DNA of 64,000 nucleotides, from NCBI RefSeq assembly GCF_000241465.1, contig NZ_JH584235.1, positions 1,843,842 to 1,907,841 on the forward strand, written 5' to 3'. Of the stretch, positions 8,898-19,664 are shown in pieces (position 1 is the stretch's first letter; each line of letters begins with the position of its first letter). Source of the DNA: Sphingomonas echinoides ATCC 14820 (lineage in GTDB: Bacteria; Pseudomonadota; Alphaproteobacteria; Sphingomonadales; Sphingomonadaceae). The notes below the pieces were generated by a model. That model saw nothing but the letters and a program-made list of their open reading frames with translations, searched no databases and was not told the origin of the DNA. A program made the position numbers and the translations under genes.

Positions 8898-10415
8898 TCA
8901 GCCCGCCCCCAGCGCCCGCGCCCGGCGGCGCTGCACCGACGACCCGATCCCCAGCGCCTCGCGATATTTGGCGACAGTGCGCCGCGCGATGTCAAAGCCC
9001 TTGGCGTTGAGCAGTTCGACCAGCGTATCGTCCGACAGGATCTTGTCGCCCTCGCCCGCGATCAGCGCCTTGATCGCCGATTTCACCGCCTGCGCCGACA
9101 CCGCATCGCCGCCGTCGGACGATTGGATCGCCGAGGTGAAGAAGTATTTCAGCTCATACAGCCCGCGCGCGCACGACAGATATTTGTTGCTGGTGACACG
9201 GCTCACCGTCGATTCGTGCATCTCGATCGCATCCGCCACCTGGCGCAGCGTCATCGGCTTCAGATGCGCGACGCCGTGCAGGAAGAACGCCTCCTGCTGT
9301 TTCACGATCTCGGTCGCGACCTTGATGATCGTGCGCTGGCGCTGGTCGAGCGCCTTCACCAGCCAATTGGCGCTGGCGAGCATGTCGCCCAGCCACGCCT
9401 TGCTTGCCTTGTCGCCGCGCGCGGTCGACAATTCGCTATAATAGCTGCGGTTGACCAGCACGCGCGGCAGCGTGGCGGCGTTGATCTCGATCCCCCAGCC
9501 ATCCTTGCGCTTGGCCACGAACAGATCGGGCACCACCGCCTGGGTCGGTTCCCCGCCATAACGGCAGCCGGGCTTGGGGTCATAACCGCGCAGTTCGCGG
9601 ATCATGTCGGCCAGATCCTCGTCATCGACATCGCACAATCGCCTGAGCCGCGCGAGATCGCCGCGCGCGACCAGGTCGAGATTGTCGATCAGCCGCGCCA
9701 TGCACGGATCGTAGCGATCGGCCTCCTTGGCTTGCAGCGCCAGGCATTCGGCCAGATCGCGCGCGCCGACGCCGGTCGGATCGAAGGTCTGGATGATGCC
9801 CAGCACCGCCTCGACCCGCACCAGCGGCACGCCGAGCCTCGTCGCGACGTCGAGCAGCGAGGCGGTGAGGTATCCGCATTCGTCGATTTGGTCGATCAGA
9901 TGCGCCGCAATGAACAGGTCCGGTCCATCCACCGCCGTCCCCGCTTGGGCGAGCAAATGGTCCTGCAGCGTCAGCGCGGTATCGGCGAAGCTGTCGAAAT
10001 CGGGGCCATCCTCGCCCAGGCCGCCGCCGCTGCTGGCCCCGTTGAGGCCAAGCGCCCCGTCCATGCCCGCCGCGCCCGGCTGATCGCCGATCGAATCCGA
10101 TGCGCTGTCGTGGTGGAAGCTCTCGGCGGTGAAATCGACGTCGAGCGAGGCCTCGCCGGCATCGCCGCCGCTGATCAGCAATTCGTCGGCGGTGGCGGGT
10201 TGGTCGCGGATCGGCGCGTCGGCTTCGCGTTCCTGGGTCGGGCCGTCATCATCGGGGGCGCTTGCTTCGAGCAGCGGGTTGCGCTCGATCTCCTCGGCCA
10301 GGAAGCCCTCAACCTCGAGGTTCGACAACGCCAACAAGCGAATCGCCTGCTGCAATTGCGGCGTCATCACCAGCGATTGCGACTGGCGCAGGTCGAGGCG
10401 CGGCGCGAGGCTCAT
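8898..10415 (-). CDS. rpoN: RNA polymerase sigma-54 factor
   Basis: Alternative sigma factor for enhancer-dependent promoters (-24/-12), 505 residues from the ATG at 10415. The N-terminal activator-interacting region has the expected Gln/Leu-rich RQSQSLVMTPQLQQAIRLL. An acidic linker (about residues 50-150) follows, then the core-binding and HTH regions. The RpoN box ARRTVAKYRE lies at about residues 477-486. The frame continues 17 codons upstream to 10466, but those codons run into a palindromic repeat, so the internal start is preferred. It lies downstream of lptB, the classic rpoN neighbourhood in proteobacteria, and is convergent with the esterase gene. Confidence 0.96.
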   Translation of the reverse strand: MSLAPRLDLRQSQSLVMTPQLQQAIRLLALSNLEVEGFLAEEIERNPLLEASAPDDDGPTQEREADAPIRDQPATADELLISGGDAGEASLDVDFTAESFHHDSASDSIGDQPGAAGMDGALGLNGASSGGGLGEDGPDFDSFADTALTLQDHLLAQAGTAVDGPDLFIAAHLIDQIDECGYLTASLLDVATRLGVPLVRVEAVLGIIQTFDPTGVGARDLAECLALQAKEADRYDPCMARLIDNLDLVARGDLARLRRLCDVDDEDLADMIRELRGYDPKPGCRYGGEPTQAVVPDLFVAKRKDGWGIEINAATLPRVLVNRSYYSELSTARGDKASKAWLGDMLASANWLVKALDQRQRTIIKVATEIVKQQEAFFLHGVAHLKPMTLRQVADAIEMHESTVSRVTSNKYLSCARGLYELKYFFTSAIQSSDGGDAVSAQAVKSAIKALIAGEGDKILSDDTLVELLNAKGFDIARRTVAKYREALGIGSSVQRRRARALGAG

Positions 10416-10433
10416 TGGCTGGCCACCCAAATA

Positions 10434-10522
10434 CCGTTCGCCCTGAGCCTGTCGAAGGGCCCGCACAGCGAGCGAGGTCCCATCTGCGGCGAGCAGTGCT
10501 TCGACAAGCTTAGCACGAACGG
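10434..10522. repeat. palindromic intergenic repeat (TTCGCCCTGAGCCTGTCGAAG type)
   Basis: The outer arms CCGTTCGCCCTGAGCCTGTC and the reverse complement of GACAAGCTTAGCACGAACGG enclose about 40 bases. The same arms, better conserved, recur at 30580-30667. The element fills nearly all of the lptB-rpoN gap and ends 18 bases from the rpoN start. Confidence 0.8.
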
Positions 10523-10543
10523 ATTAAGAGCACTCCGCATACC

Positions 10544-11320
10544 CTAAAGCGAGAAGCCCTCGCCCAGATACAGCCGCCGCACATTCGCGTCCGCCACCAG
10601 TTCCTCGGGCGAGCCGGTGAACAGCACGCGGCCATCATAGATGATATAGGCACGATCGACGATTTCGAGCGTTTCGCGCACGTTATGATCGGTGATCAGC
10701 ACGCCGATGCCGCGCTTCTTGAGTTCGCAGATCAAGTCACGAATGTCGGCGATCGACAGCGGATCGATCCCCGCAAACGGTTCGTCGAGCAGCATGATCG
10801 AAGGATCAGCCGCGAGCGCGCGCGCAATCTCGGCGCGGCGGCGTTCACCGCCCGACAGCGCCATCGACGGGGAATCGCGCAACCGCGTCAGCCCGAACTC
10901 GTCGAGCAAGGTGGTCAGCCGCGCCATGCGCTGCGCCTTGTCGGGCACCGCGAGTTCGAGCACGCTCAGGATGTTCTGCTCGACCGTCATGCCGCGAAAG
11001 ATCGAGGTTTCCTGCGGCAAATAGCCAAGCCCCAGGATCGCGCGGCGATACATGGGCAGGCCGGTAATATCCTGCCCGTCGAGCATGATCCGGCCCGAAT
11101 CGGGCTTCACCAGCCCCATCACCGAATAGAAGCACGTCGTCTTGCCCGCACCGTTCGGGCCGAGCAGGCCGATCACCTCACCCTTGCCGACCGACAGCGA
11201 CACATCGGTCAAAACGCTGCGCTTGTCATAGGATTTGGCGATCGACACGACCGACAAGCCGTCCAGCACCGGCACTTCGGCGATCGGCGGGGCGTTTTCG
11301 AGGGTGAGGGTCTCGGTCAT
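10544..11320 (-). CDS. lptB: LPS export ABC transporter ATP-binding protein LptB
   Basis: Cytoplasmic ATPase of the LptBFGC complex that extracts lipopolysaccharide from the inner membrane; 258 residues. Visible motifs are Walker A GPNGAGKTT, Q-loop LPQETSIFRGMT, ABC signature LSGGERRR, Walker B IMLLDEPFAG and the H-loop in ITDHNVRETL. It is about 15 residues longer at the N-terminus than the E. coli protein. Its place between lptA and rpoN is the standard arrangement and makes the LptB assignment secure against the similar LivF/LivG ATPases. Confidence 0.96.
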   Translation of the reverse strand: MTETLTLENAPPIAEVPVLDGLSVVSIAKSYDKRSVLTDVSLSVGKGEVIGLLGPNGAGKTTCFYSVMGLVKPDSGRIMLDGQDITGLPMYRRAILGLGYLPQETSIFRGMTVEQNILSVLELAVPDKAQRMARLTTLLDEFGLTRLRDSPSMALSGGERRRAEIARALAADPSIMLLDEPFAGIDPLSIADIRDLICELKKRGIGVLITDHNVRETLEIVDRAYIIYDGRVLFTGSPEELVADANVRRLYLGEGFSL

Positions 11321-11464
11321 TACAGGTCCCGTGCTCGCACTTTAGAGTGAACGAAAGGTTACCGCGCCGTATTTGGCAGGATTCGTGCATGATCGCGTGC
11401 ACAACCTAGGCGAAACCCGTTCGGCTGGGAAGATGCCGCCAGCCGAAGCGTGCGCGCGGTCGCC

Positions 11465-11989
11465 TCAGTTGTCGCGCTTGGGCACCGAGAAGGTGCCGCT
11501 CACGCGACCGCCACTGCTCTTGGTTCCGGTCGCACCGCCGCCCACCGAATTGCCGTCGATCACCGCGCGCCCGGTATCGAGGTTGATCGTCAGCCGACCG
11601 CCATTGACGGTGTTGCCGCCCTGGATCAGCGTGACCGCGCCCAGCATCGTCACCACGCGCTTGTTGAGATCATATACTGCGAAATTGCTGCGCGCGGTCT
11701 GGTCGGGCCGCGTGACGGTGACGCTGCCCGAGGCGTCGAGGCGCGACACTTGCGGGCTGCCATCCACAATCTGGCCGGTGTAAGCGACTGTCATCCGCGC
11801 GGAATTCAGCGTCATCTCGGCTTGCTTGACCACGACATTGCCCGTCAGCACCGCGCGATTGGCCTTGTCCTGCAGTTCGATATGGTCGGCCGAGAAATTG
11901 ATCGGCGCAGTCGAATTATGCGCAGTCTGCGCATAGGCTGCCCCCGCAAGGGCGGACGACAGGGCGATAAGGGCAAGGGTGCGACGCAT
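11465..11989 (-). CDS. lptA: LPS transport periplasmic protein LptA
   Basis: Periplasmic OstA-fold protein, 174 residues, that forms the bridge carrying LPS to the outer membrane. A signal peptide ends near GAAYAQ (residue 21). The OstA/LptA core is visible as IELQDKANRAVLTGNVVVKQ and MTVAYTG, with the beta-strand repeats typical of the fold. The C-terminus is Gly/Ser/Lys-rich. It starts 5 bases after lptC, so the two are cotranscribed. A 144-base gap precedes lptB, in which I see no clear element. Confidence 0.93.
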   Translation of the reverse strand: MRRTLALIALSSALAGAAYAQTAHNSTAPINFSADHIELQDKANRAVLTGNVVVKQAEMTLNSARMTVAYTGQIVDGSPQVSRLDASGSVTVTRPDQTARSNFAVYDLNKRVVTMLGAVTLIQGGNTVNGGRLTINLDTGRAVIDGNSVGGGATGTKSSGGRVSGTFSVPKRDN

Positions 11990-11994
11990 GTGCG

Positions 11995-12630
11995 CTATCT
12001 CGTCTTTCGCGGGACGATCCGCAAGCGGGCATTACCGTCCAGCCGAACAACATGATTTTCGAGATCGGCGTTCATCTGATCGCCGCTGAACGTGCCCTGC
12101 GGCACCGTACCCGTAACGGCACCCCCGCTTTTCAACGTCTTGGACTTGAGATCGAGCGTAGAATTCTGCGTATCGAGCCGGTAGCCGCCGCTGCTTTTCA
12201 CCTGCAACGGCCCATCGATCGTCACTTGCTGACGATCCATATTATAATGGCCGCGATCGCCGACGACATCGGCCGGCCCGTCGGACAGCCCGATCTGCGC
12301 CGACAATTGCTGCAGCCAGACGATCGGCTCGGCCGAACTCTTCTGGATCGCCGACCCAGCCACCAAAGCGAAGGGCTGCCCCTTATCGTCATTGCCGCGA
12401 TAGGTGGCCGACTGCACGCGCAGCCGTTCCTTGGCGACTTCGACCTTGTTCTTGTCGAGCAGGAAGCTGACATCGCCGCCCGAATACAGCGGCAGCACCA
12501 CCACAAACGCCGCCAGCACGCCGATCAGAATCGGCAGCACCACGCGCAGCACGCCGATCGTGCGATCGTGGCTGCTGCCCGGCGCGGCCCAGATCAGGCG
12601 CTGGCTGCGGATGGCCCCCGAATCAGGCAT
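11995..12630 (-). CDS. lptC: LPS export ABC transporter periplasmic protein LptC
   Basis: Bitopic inner-membrane protein, 211 residues, that passes LPS from LptBFG to LptA. After a short cytoplasmic segment there is one membrane helix (about residues 24-46, VVLPILIGVLAAFVVVLPLY), then the periplasmic LptC jelly roll. The start at 12630 overlaps the end of the RNase D gene by 8 bases, which implies translational coupling. The upstream in-frame extension lies entirely within rnd and is rejected. Confidence 0.92.
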   Translation of the reverse strand: MPDSGAIRSQRLIWAAPGSSHDRTIGVLRVVLPILIGVLAAFVVVLPLYSGGDVSFLLDKNKVEVAKERLRVQSATYRGNDDKGQPFALVAGSAIQKSSAEPIVWLQQLSAQIGLSDGPADVVGDRGHYNMDRQQVTIDGPLQVKSSGGYRLDTQNSTLDLKSKTLKSGGAVTGTVPQGTFSGDQMNADLENHVVRLDGNARLRIVPRKTR

Positions 12631-13243
12631 GCGCGAAAATATCGACCTCCGGCCAACCCGCCAGATCGAGCTCGGCGCGCCACGGCAGGAACTGGAAACA
12701 CGCCTGCGCCAGCTCGGTCCGCCCTTCGCGCGCCAGCCGCAAGTCGAGCTCGTTGCGCATCGCGTGGAGATAGCGCACGTCCGACGCGGCATAATCCTTC
12801 TGCGCGTCGCTCAGCACCGGGCCGCCCCAGTCGGACGATTGCTGCGCCTTGGAAATGTCCTGCCCCAGCAATTCGCGCACCAGCTCCTTCAGCCCGTGGC
12901 GATCGGTATAGGTCCGCACGAGGCGCGAGGCGATCTTGGTGCAATAGACCGGGGCTGCGGTCACTTCGAGATAATGGCTGATCGCCGCCAGATCGAAGCG
13001 CGCGAAGTGAAACAGCTTCACCCGTGCCGGATCGGCCAGCAACGCACGCAAATTGGGCGCGGCATAATCGCTGTCGGGGGCGAAGCGCACGAGATGCTCG
13101 TCCGGCCCGCCATCGGAAAGCTGCACCAGGCACAGCCGGTCGCGCGGCGTGATCAGGCCCATCGTCTCGGTGTCGACGGCAATATCGACGCCGGGGACGA
13201 ACAGATTGGCGGGGATGTCTTCTTCGTGGAGATGCACTGTCAT
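12623..13243 (-). CDS. rnd: ribonuclease D-like 3'-5' exonuclease
   Basis: DEDD-family exonuclease, 206 residues, with Exo I motif DTET (D24, E26), Exo II in LFHFARFDLAAI and Exo III YAASDVRYLHAM (Tyr-x3-Asp). It covers only the nuclease domain. The C-terminal HRDC domains of enteric RNase D are absent, as is usual in the short alphaproteobacterial form. It is the first gene of the rnd-lptC-lptA-lptB-rpoN string and overlaps lptC. The likely role is tRNA 3' maturation or RNA turnover. Confidence 0.92.
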   Translation of the reverse strand: MTVHLHEEDIPANLFVPGVDIAVDTETMGLITPRDRLCLVQLSDGGPDEHLVRFAPDSDYAAPNLRALLADPARVKLFHFARFDLAAISHYLEVTAAPVYCTKIASRLVRTYTDRHGLKELVRELLGQDISKAQQSSDWGGPVLSDAQKDYAASDVRYLHAMRNELDLRLAREGRTELAQACFQFLPWRAELDLAGWPEVDIFAHA

Positions 13244-13290
13244 CGCGCGGCCCTAGCGGCGAATCGAAGCGTGCTCAATGGGGTCCGCCG

Positions 13291-14067
13291 TTAGCGCTGC
13301 CGCGCGCGGGCCTTGCGCGCGGCGATGTTGAGTGTTTCGACCAGGCCCGAAAACGCCATTGCCGCGTAGATATACCCCTTGGGCACATGCACGCCGAAGC
13401 CATCGGCGATCAGCACCGCGCCGATCATCAGCAGAAAGCCGAGCGCCAGCATCACCACGGTCGGGTTGCGATCGATGAAATTGGCAAGCGGCGTCGCCGC
13501 CACCAGCATCACCCCGACCGCGACGATCACGGCGACGATCATCACCGGCAAATCGTCGGTCATGCCGATCGCGGTCAGGATCGAATCGATCGAGAACACC
13601 ATGTCGAGCAGCAGGATCTGCACGATCGCCGCGCCGAACGACATCGCGACCGAACTTTTCTTGTCGAGCACGTCGCCCGAATCGTCGGGGTCGATTGTGT
13701 GATGGATCTCGGTGGTCGCCTTCCACAGCAGAAACAGCCCGCCCGCGATCAGGATCAGGTCGCGCACCGAAAAAGCGGTTTCGAAGGACGGCACGCCGTG
13801 CGCATCGACCGCACCGGCAATCCCCAGATCGAACACCGGCTCGACCAGCCCGGCGATCCAGGCGATCGCCGACAGCAGCACCAGCCGCAGCCCCAGGGCC
13901 AGCCCGATCCCGACGCGGCGCACCTTCACTCGCTGCCCCTCAGGCAGCTTGTTCGACAGCAGCGAAATAAAGACGAGATTGTCGATGCCGAGCACGATCT
14001 CCATGACGATCAACGTGGCAAGTGCCGCCCAGGCGGCGGGATTGGCGAGCAAATGGAGGAGCGACAT
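13291..14067 (-). CDS. TerC family integral membrane protein
   Basis: Multi-spanning TerC/YgdQ-type protein of 258 residues. The start at 14067 is preferred because the upstream frame lacks hydrophobic or conserved sequence. The family signature is clear: [21 protein letters not shown] near residue 20 and [15 protein letters not shown] near residue 135, each contributing acidic residues in a membrane helix. TerC proteins have been linked to metal-ion (Mn, tellurite) tolerance and exoprotein metalation. The exact substrate here cannot be inferred. No ter operon partners are nearby. Confidence 0.9.
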   Translation of the reverse strand: MSLLHLLANPAAWAALATLIVMEIVLGIDNLVFISLLSNKLPEGQRVKVRRVGIGLALGLRLVLLSAIAWIAGLVEPVFDLGIAGAVDAHGVPSFETAFSVRDLILIAGGLFLLWKATTEIHHTIDPDDSGDVLDKKSSVAMSFGAAIVQILLLDMVFSIDSILTAIGMTDDLPVMIVAVIVAVGVMLVAATPLANFIDRNPTVVMLALGFLLMIGAVLIADGFGVHVPKGYIYAAMAFSGLVETLNIAARKARARQR

Positions 14068-14214
14068 AGCGCCATCCTGTGCCGGTATTGCCACGCTCGC
14101 GCAAGATCGACACAGGAAGCGCCGCATTTTGGACGAATTTGTTCGCAGCGCTTCAAATTTTAGGCTAACACGAGTCGGTGGCACATTTGGTTTGGTGCAC
14201 GAAGCCCTGCGTCT

Positions 14215-14254
14215 TTCGTCCGACGCAACGGTTGCTATAACGATGTCGGACGAA
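14215..14254 (+). promoter_or_regulatory. inverted repeat spanning the -10 region of the cold-shock gene
   Basis: TTCGTCCGAC (14215-14224) is repeated inverted as GTCGGACGAA (14245-14254), a perfect 10-bp dyad with a 20-base spacer. The spacer contains TATAAC at 14236-14241, a good -10 element 33 bases upstream of the start codon. The arrangement suggests a repressor or activator dyad over the promoter. Alternatively it is a 5' hairpin if transcription starts farther upstream. Confidence 0.5.
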
Positions 14255-14273
14255 CCGGGAAGACGAACAGGGC

Positions 14274-15074
14274 ATGAGTTTCGATAAAGGACGCCGCGGT
14301 GATCGTGGCGGGCGTGGGCGCGACAAGCGCGACGGTTTCGGCGACAGCGGCGGCTTCGACGGCGGTTTCGGCGGCGGTGACCGGTTCGGTGGCGGCGATC
14401 GCTTCGGCGGTGGCGGTGACCGGTTCGGCGGCGGTGGCGATCGCTTCGGCGGCGGCGGTGGCGGCGGCTTCCGCAGCGGCGGCGGTGGCGGCTTCGGCGG
14501 CGGTGGCGCAGGCGGCGGTGGCCGTGGCATGCCCCCGCAGGTCGTTGGCGAAGGCACCGGCGTCGTCAAATTTTTCAATGGCCAGAAGGGCTTTGGCTTC
14601 GTCGTTCGCGACGATGGCGGCGAAGATGTGTTCGTGCACATTTCCGCAGTCGAGCAAGCTGGCCTGACCGGTCTGGCCGAGGGTCAGCCGCTCGGCTTCA
14701 CGCTCGTCGATCGTGGCGGCCGCATTTCGGCGACCGACCTCAAGATCGACGGCGAGCCGCTCCCCGTCACCGACCGCGGCCCGCCGCGCGACCGTGACGC
14801 AGGCCCCGGCGCACCGCGCGGTGCCGCCCCCGGCGGCGCACCGCAGCGCCAGCTGACGGGCGAAAAGGCGACCGGCACGGTCAAGTTCTTCAACGCGATG
14901 AAGGGCTTCGGCTTCATTCAGCGCGACGACGGACAGCCCGACGCGTTCGTCCACATCTCGGCGGTCGAGCGTGGTGGCATGACCTCGCTCAACGAAGGCG
15001 ACCGGCTTGAATTCGAGCTGGAAGTCGATCGTCGCGGCAAGATGGCAGCGGTCAATTTGACCTCGATCGCGTAA
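14274..15074 (+). CDS. double cold-shock-domain protein with glycine-rich N-terminus
   Basis: RNA/DNA-binding protein of 266 residues. Residues 1-87 are a low-complexity Arg/Gly/Asp/Phe head carrying four GDRFGG-type repeats. Two cold-shock domains follow, at about residues 94-165 ([14 protein letters not shown], then VFVHISAVE) and 201-266 ([14 protein letters not shown], then AFVHISAVE). Both keep the RNP1 KGFGF and RNP2 VHIS aromatic patches. They are joined by a Pro/Gly/Ala linker. Likely roles are RNA chaperoning and transcript stabilisation at low temperature or in stationary phase. A strong terminator follows and a dyad covers the promoter. Most bacterial Csp proteins have a single domain of about 70 residues. 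Confidence 0.93.
   Translation: MSFDKGRRGDRGGRGRDKRDGFGDSGGFDGGFGGGDRFGGGDRFGGGGDRFGGGGDRFGGGGGGGFRSGGGGGFGGGGAGGGGRGMPPQVVGEGTGVVKFFNGQKGFGFVVRDDGGEDVFVHISAVEQAGLTGLAEGQPLGFTLVDRGGRISATDLKIDGEPLPVTDRGPPRDRDAGPGAPRGAAPGGAPQRQLTGEKATGTVKFFNAMKGFGFIQRDDGQPDAFVHISAVERGGMTSLNEGDRLEFELEVDRRGKMAAVNLTSIA
14374..14525 (+). repeat. in-frame GGC/GGT-rich tandem repeat coding for the Gly-Asp-Arg-Phe head
   Basis: Degenerate repeats of 15-18 bases (units such as GGTGACCGGTTCGGTGGC) are followed by runs of GGCGGT. They encode four GDRFGG units and then a poly-Gly tract. Unit length stays a multiple of three, so copy-number change would not shift the frame. Confidence 0.75.
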
Positions 15075-15101
15075 GCGCTCGCGCCACTGGCGAAAAGATT
15101 G

Positions 15102-15134
15102 AACCCGGCAGGCCTTTAGGCCTGCCGGGTTTTT
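15102..15134 (+). terminator. Rho-independent terminator of the cold-shock gene
   Basis: CCCGGCAGGCC pairs perfectly with GGCCTGCCGGG around a TTTA loop, followed by TTTTTCTTTG. It lies 28 bases after the stop. Confidence 0.92.
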
Positions 15135-15214
15135 CTTTGTGTGCGAGTTCAACGCGCCACCCTACGACTCGGGCGACCCCGGCACTGGCCGGAAGGACTG
15201 TAGAAGGACCCTCT

Positions 15215-15721
15215 ATGCGCCTCGTTCTCGCCGCGATCGCCCTGACCCTCGCCGCTCCGGCCCTCGCCGCGCCTGCTCCAAAGGTCGCCGCGACCAGCTT
15301 CACCCAGCTCAAGACCCCGCTCCCGCTTCCCTATGACGAAACCGCCGACGCAAAGGCGCAGGTCGCCGCCGCACGCGCACGCGCCAAGGCGCAGCACAAA
15401 TTGCTGCTGATCGACCTTGGCGGCAATTGGTGCCTCGATTGCCGCCTCCTCGCGGGCACGATGGAATTGCCCGAACTGCGCAGCTTCCTGGCCAAACAGT
15501 ATGAAATCGTCACCGTCGATGTCGGTCGCTTCGACAAGAATCTCGACATTGCTGCGAAATATGGGCTGAACGGTCACTTCGGTGGCGGCGTGCCAAGCGT
15601 GCTGATCGTCGACCCCAAGACCGATTCGCTCAAGAATGCGGGCCGTACTGCCGCCCTCTCCGATGCCCGCAGCCTCAGCCCGCAGGCGCTTGCCGACTGG
15701 CTGGCAAGCTGGACGAAGTAA
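15215..15721 (+). CDS. exported thioredoxin-fold protein
   Basis: Periplasmic thioredoxin-like protein, 168 residues, with a signal peptide ending in ALAAPA (about residue 20). The redox motif WCLDC (C73, C76) lies after a KLLLIDLGGNW strand, resembling the DUF255/thioredoxin_7 group rather than classical Trx (WCGPC). The cis-proline region is present in GGVPSVLIVD. A likely role is disulfide reduction or chaperoning in the periplasm; no partner gene is adjacent. The start at 15215 is chosen because the signal peptide begins there, although the frame is open for 26 more codons. Confidence 0.82.
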   Translation: MRLVLAAIALTLAAPALAAPAPKVAATSFTQLKTPLPLPYDETADAKAQVAAARARAKAQHKLLLIDLGGNWCLDCRLLAGTMELPELRSFLAKQYEIVTVDVGRFDKNLDIAAKYGLNGHFGGGVPSVLIVDPKTDSLKNAGRTAALSDARSLSPQALADWLASWTK

Positions 15722-15884
15722 GCGCGGCTGTCCGCACCGATCGCGAGTTCAGCCGATCACTCAATTGGCTGGACTAGATGTCTCTTTGCGGTGCTCACCT
15801 GGGCATCTACAAGGAAACCAAAATACACAGATTGAGATATGTCGCACTGAATACAGCCATCACTCCTGTTTATTTATCAGCGAC

Positions 15885-15912
15885 TTGACTCTGAATATCA
15901 AAAGAGCACTAT
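15885..15912 (+). promoter_or_regulatory. possible sigma-70-type promoter for the small secreted protein
   Basis: TTGACT (15885-15890) and CACTAT (15907-15912) are separated by 16 bases, about 28 bases ahead of the start codon at 15941. The surrounding 200 bases are markedly AT-rich for this genome. Confidence 0.35.
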
Positions 15913-15940
15913 CGAGGTCTTGTCGAACGGGAGATGGACC

Positions 15941-16168
15941 ATGCTGTCGAAGCTCGTAAAGATAGTGTCTTTGGGATCTGTTATTGCTGGTGCCACGATC
16001 GCGCCCGCAGCTGCACAGTATCGGCGTCAAGACTACGTAGTCATTTGGTACACGGACGAGAATGAGACCACCATTTCGGGTCAACGAGTCGTCTTTTGCG
16101 ATGGCGGTAGCGTCCGCGTCGGCATGCCGACTTTGTATGAAGAAACCATCTATTACGGTTGCAGCTAA
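15941..16168 (+). CDS. small secreted protein, resembles DUF6289
   Basis: Protein of 75 residues with a signal peptide (residues 1-27, cleavage after PAAAQ). The mature part is only about 48 residues: a VVIWYTDENETTISGQ stretch, one CDG motif and a C-terminal Cys (YYGCS). The pattern of a Tyr/Thr-rich beta strand, G-R/V-x-x-x-CDG and a final Cys matches my memory of the DUF6289 small secreted family; this was not checked. The two cysteines could form a disulfide. Start is ATG 15941 with a GGGAGA Shine-Dalgarno; an in-frame TTG at 15920 is weaker. Base composition is lower in GC than neighbours. Confidence 0.7.
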   Translation: MLSKLVKIVSLGSVIAGATIAPAAAQYRRQDYVVIWYTDENETTISGQRVVFCDGGSVRVGMPTLYEETIYYGCS

Positions 16169-16195
16169 AAACACCCGGAAAGAGATAGTACCGAT

Positions 16196-18780
<2,585 letters not shown>

Positions 18781-18829
18781 CGTCGCAGCACCATGGCGCA
18801 TCGCGTCCCGTCCCGCTAGCAGTCCCGCC

Positions 18830-19660
18830 ATGTCGCGTATCCTTCGATTCGTCGCGGGCCTGGTCCTGATCGGGCTTGCCCTGTTGATTGGCAGCTATGC
18901 CGCCTCCCGCGCCGATCCGATCGTCCGCCGCCTTACCGTCGCCTTGCCCGATTGGCCGCAGGGGGCAGCGCCGGTCACGCTGGCGCTATTGACCGACATT
19001 CATCTCGGCAATGCCAGCATGGACCGCGCGCGGCTCGATCGCATCGTCGATCAGGTCAACGCGCTGAAACCCGATCTGGTTCTTCTGGGCGGCGACTTTC
19101 TGGCCGAATATGACAAGGCCAAAGCGCCCGTGCGGTCCAGGCTCGTCGCTGAATCGCTTGCGCGGTTGCAGGCCCCGCTCGGCACCGTGGCGGTGCTTGG
19201 CAATCATGATTATAACACCGATCCGCAAGCCGTTACGCGCGCGTTTGCGCGTGTCGGCATCCCGGTGTTGCAAAACACCGCCCTCCAGCGCGGGCCAATC
19301 GTCATCGGCGGGCTCGGGGATTTCGATACCGGTCACGCAGATGTCGCAGCAATGAGCGTAGCGATGGCCAAGCTGCGCGGTGCCGACGTCGTCCTGACGC
19401 ACACGCCCGACATCCCAACTCCGTTGCCGGGTACAATCGGCCTGCTGCTGGCCGGGCACCTGCACTGCGGACAGATTGTTCTGCCGCTACTTGGCCCCAT
19501 CAGTGTCTCGCCGACTCAGCGACGATATCTGTGCGGCGTCGTCCACGACGGCAACCGGACGGTGGTAGTGTCGGCAGGGCTCGGCACCAGCACGCTTCCG
19601 CTCCGCGTCCACGCGCCGCCGGACCTGTGGCTCGTCACCGTCGGTCCGGCGAAACGCTGA
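18830..19660 (+). CDS. membrane-anchored metallophosphoesterase
   Basis: Calcineurin-like phosphoesterase of 276 residues with a single N-terminal membrane helix (about 5-26). All metal-binding motifs are present: TDIHLG, GGDFLAEYD, GNHDY, LTHTPD and GHLHCGQ. The arrangement matches the YkuE/YaeI type, of which LpxH and UDP-sugar pyrophosphatases are distant relatives. The substrate cannot be told. It is divergent from the DNA ligase with under 50 bases between them, and its stop is 4 bases from the convergent dps stop. Confidence 0.88.
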   Translation: MSRILRFVAGLVLIGLALLIGSYAASRADPIVRRLTVALPDWPQGAAPVTLALLTDIHLGNASMDRARLDRIVDQVNALKPDLVLLGGDFLAEYDKAKAPVRSRLVAESLARLQAPLGTVAVLGNHDYNTDPQAVTRAFARVGIPVLQNTALQRGPIVIGGLGDFDTGHADVAAMSVAMAKLRGADVVLTHTPDIPTPLPGTIGLLLAGHLHCGQIVLPLLGPISVSPTQRRYLCGVVHDGNRTVVVSAGLGTSTLPLRVHAPPDLWLVTVGPAKR

Positions 19661-19664
19661 GGGG

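Noticed and set aside
9123..10547. 474-codon frame antisense to rpoN
   Set aside because: Its composition is typical of shadow frames and it runs through the palindromic repeat.
14374..14525. GGC/GGT runs as a CRISPR-like or satellite array
   Set aside because: The repeats are in frame within a clear protein and encode a Gly-rich region; they have no spacers.
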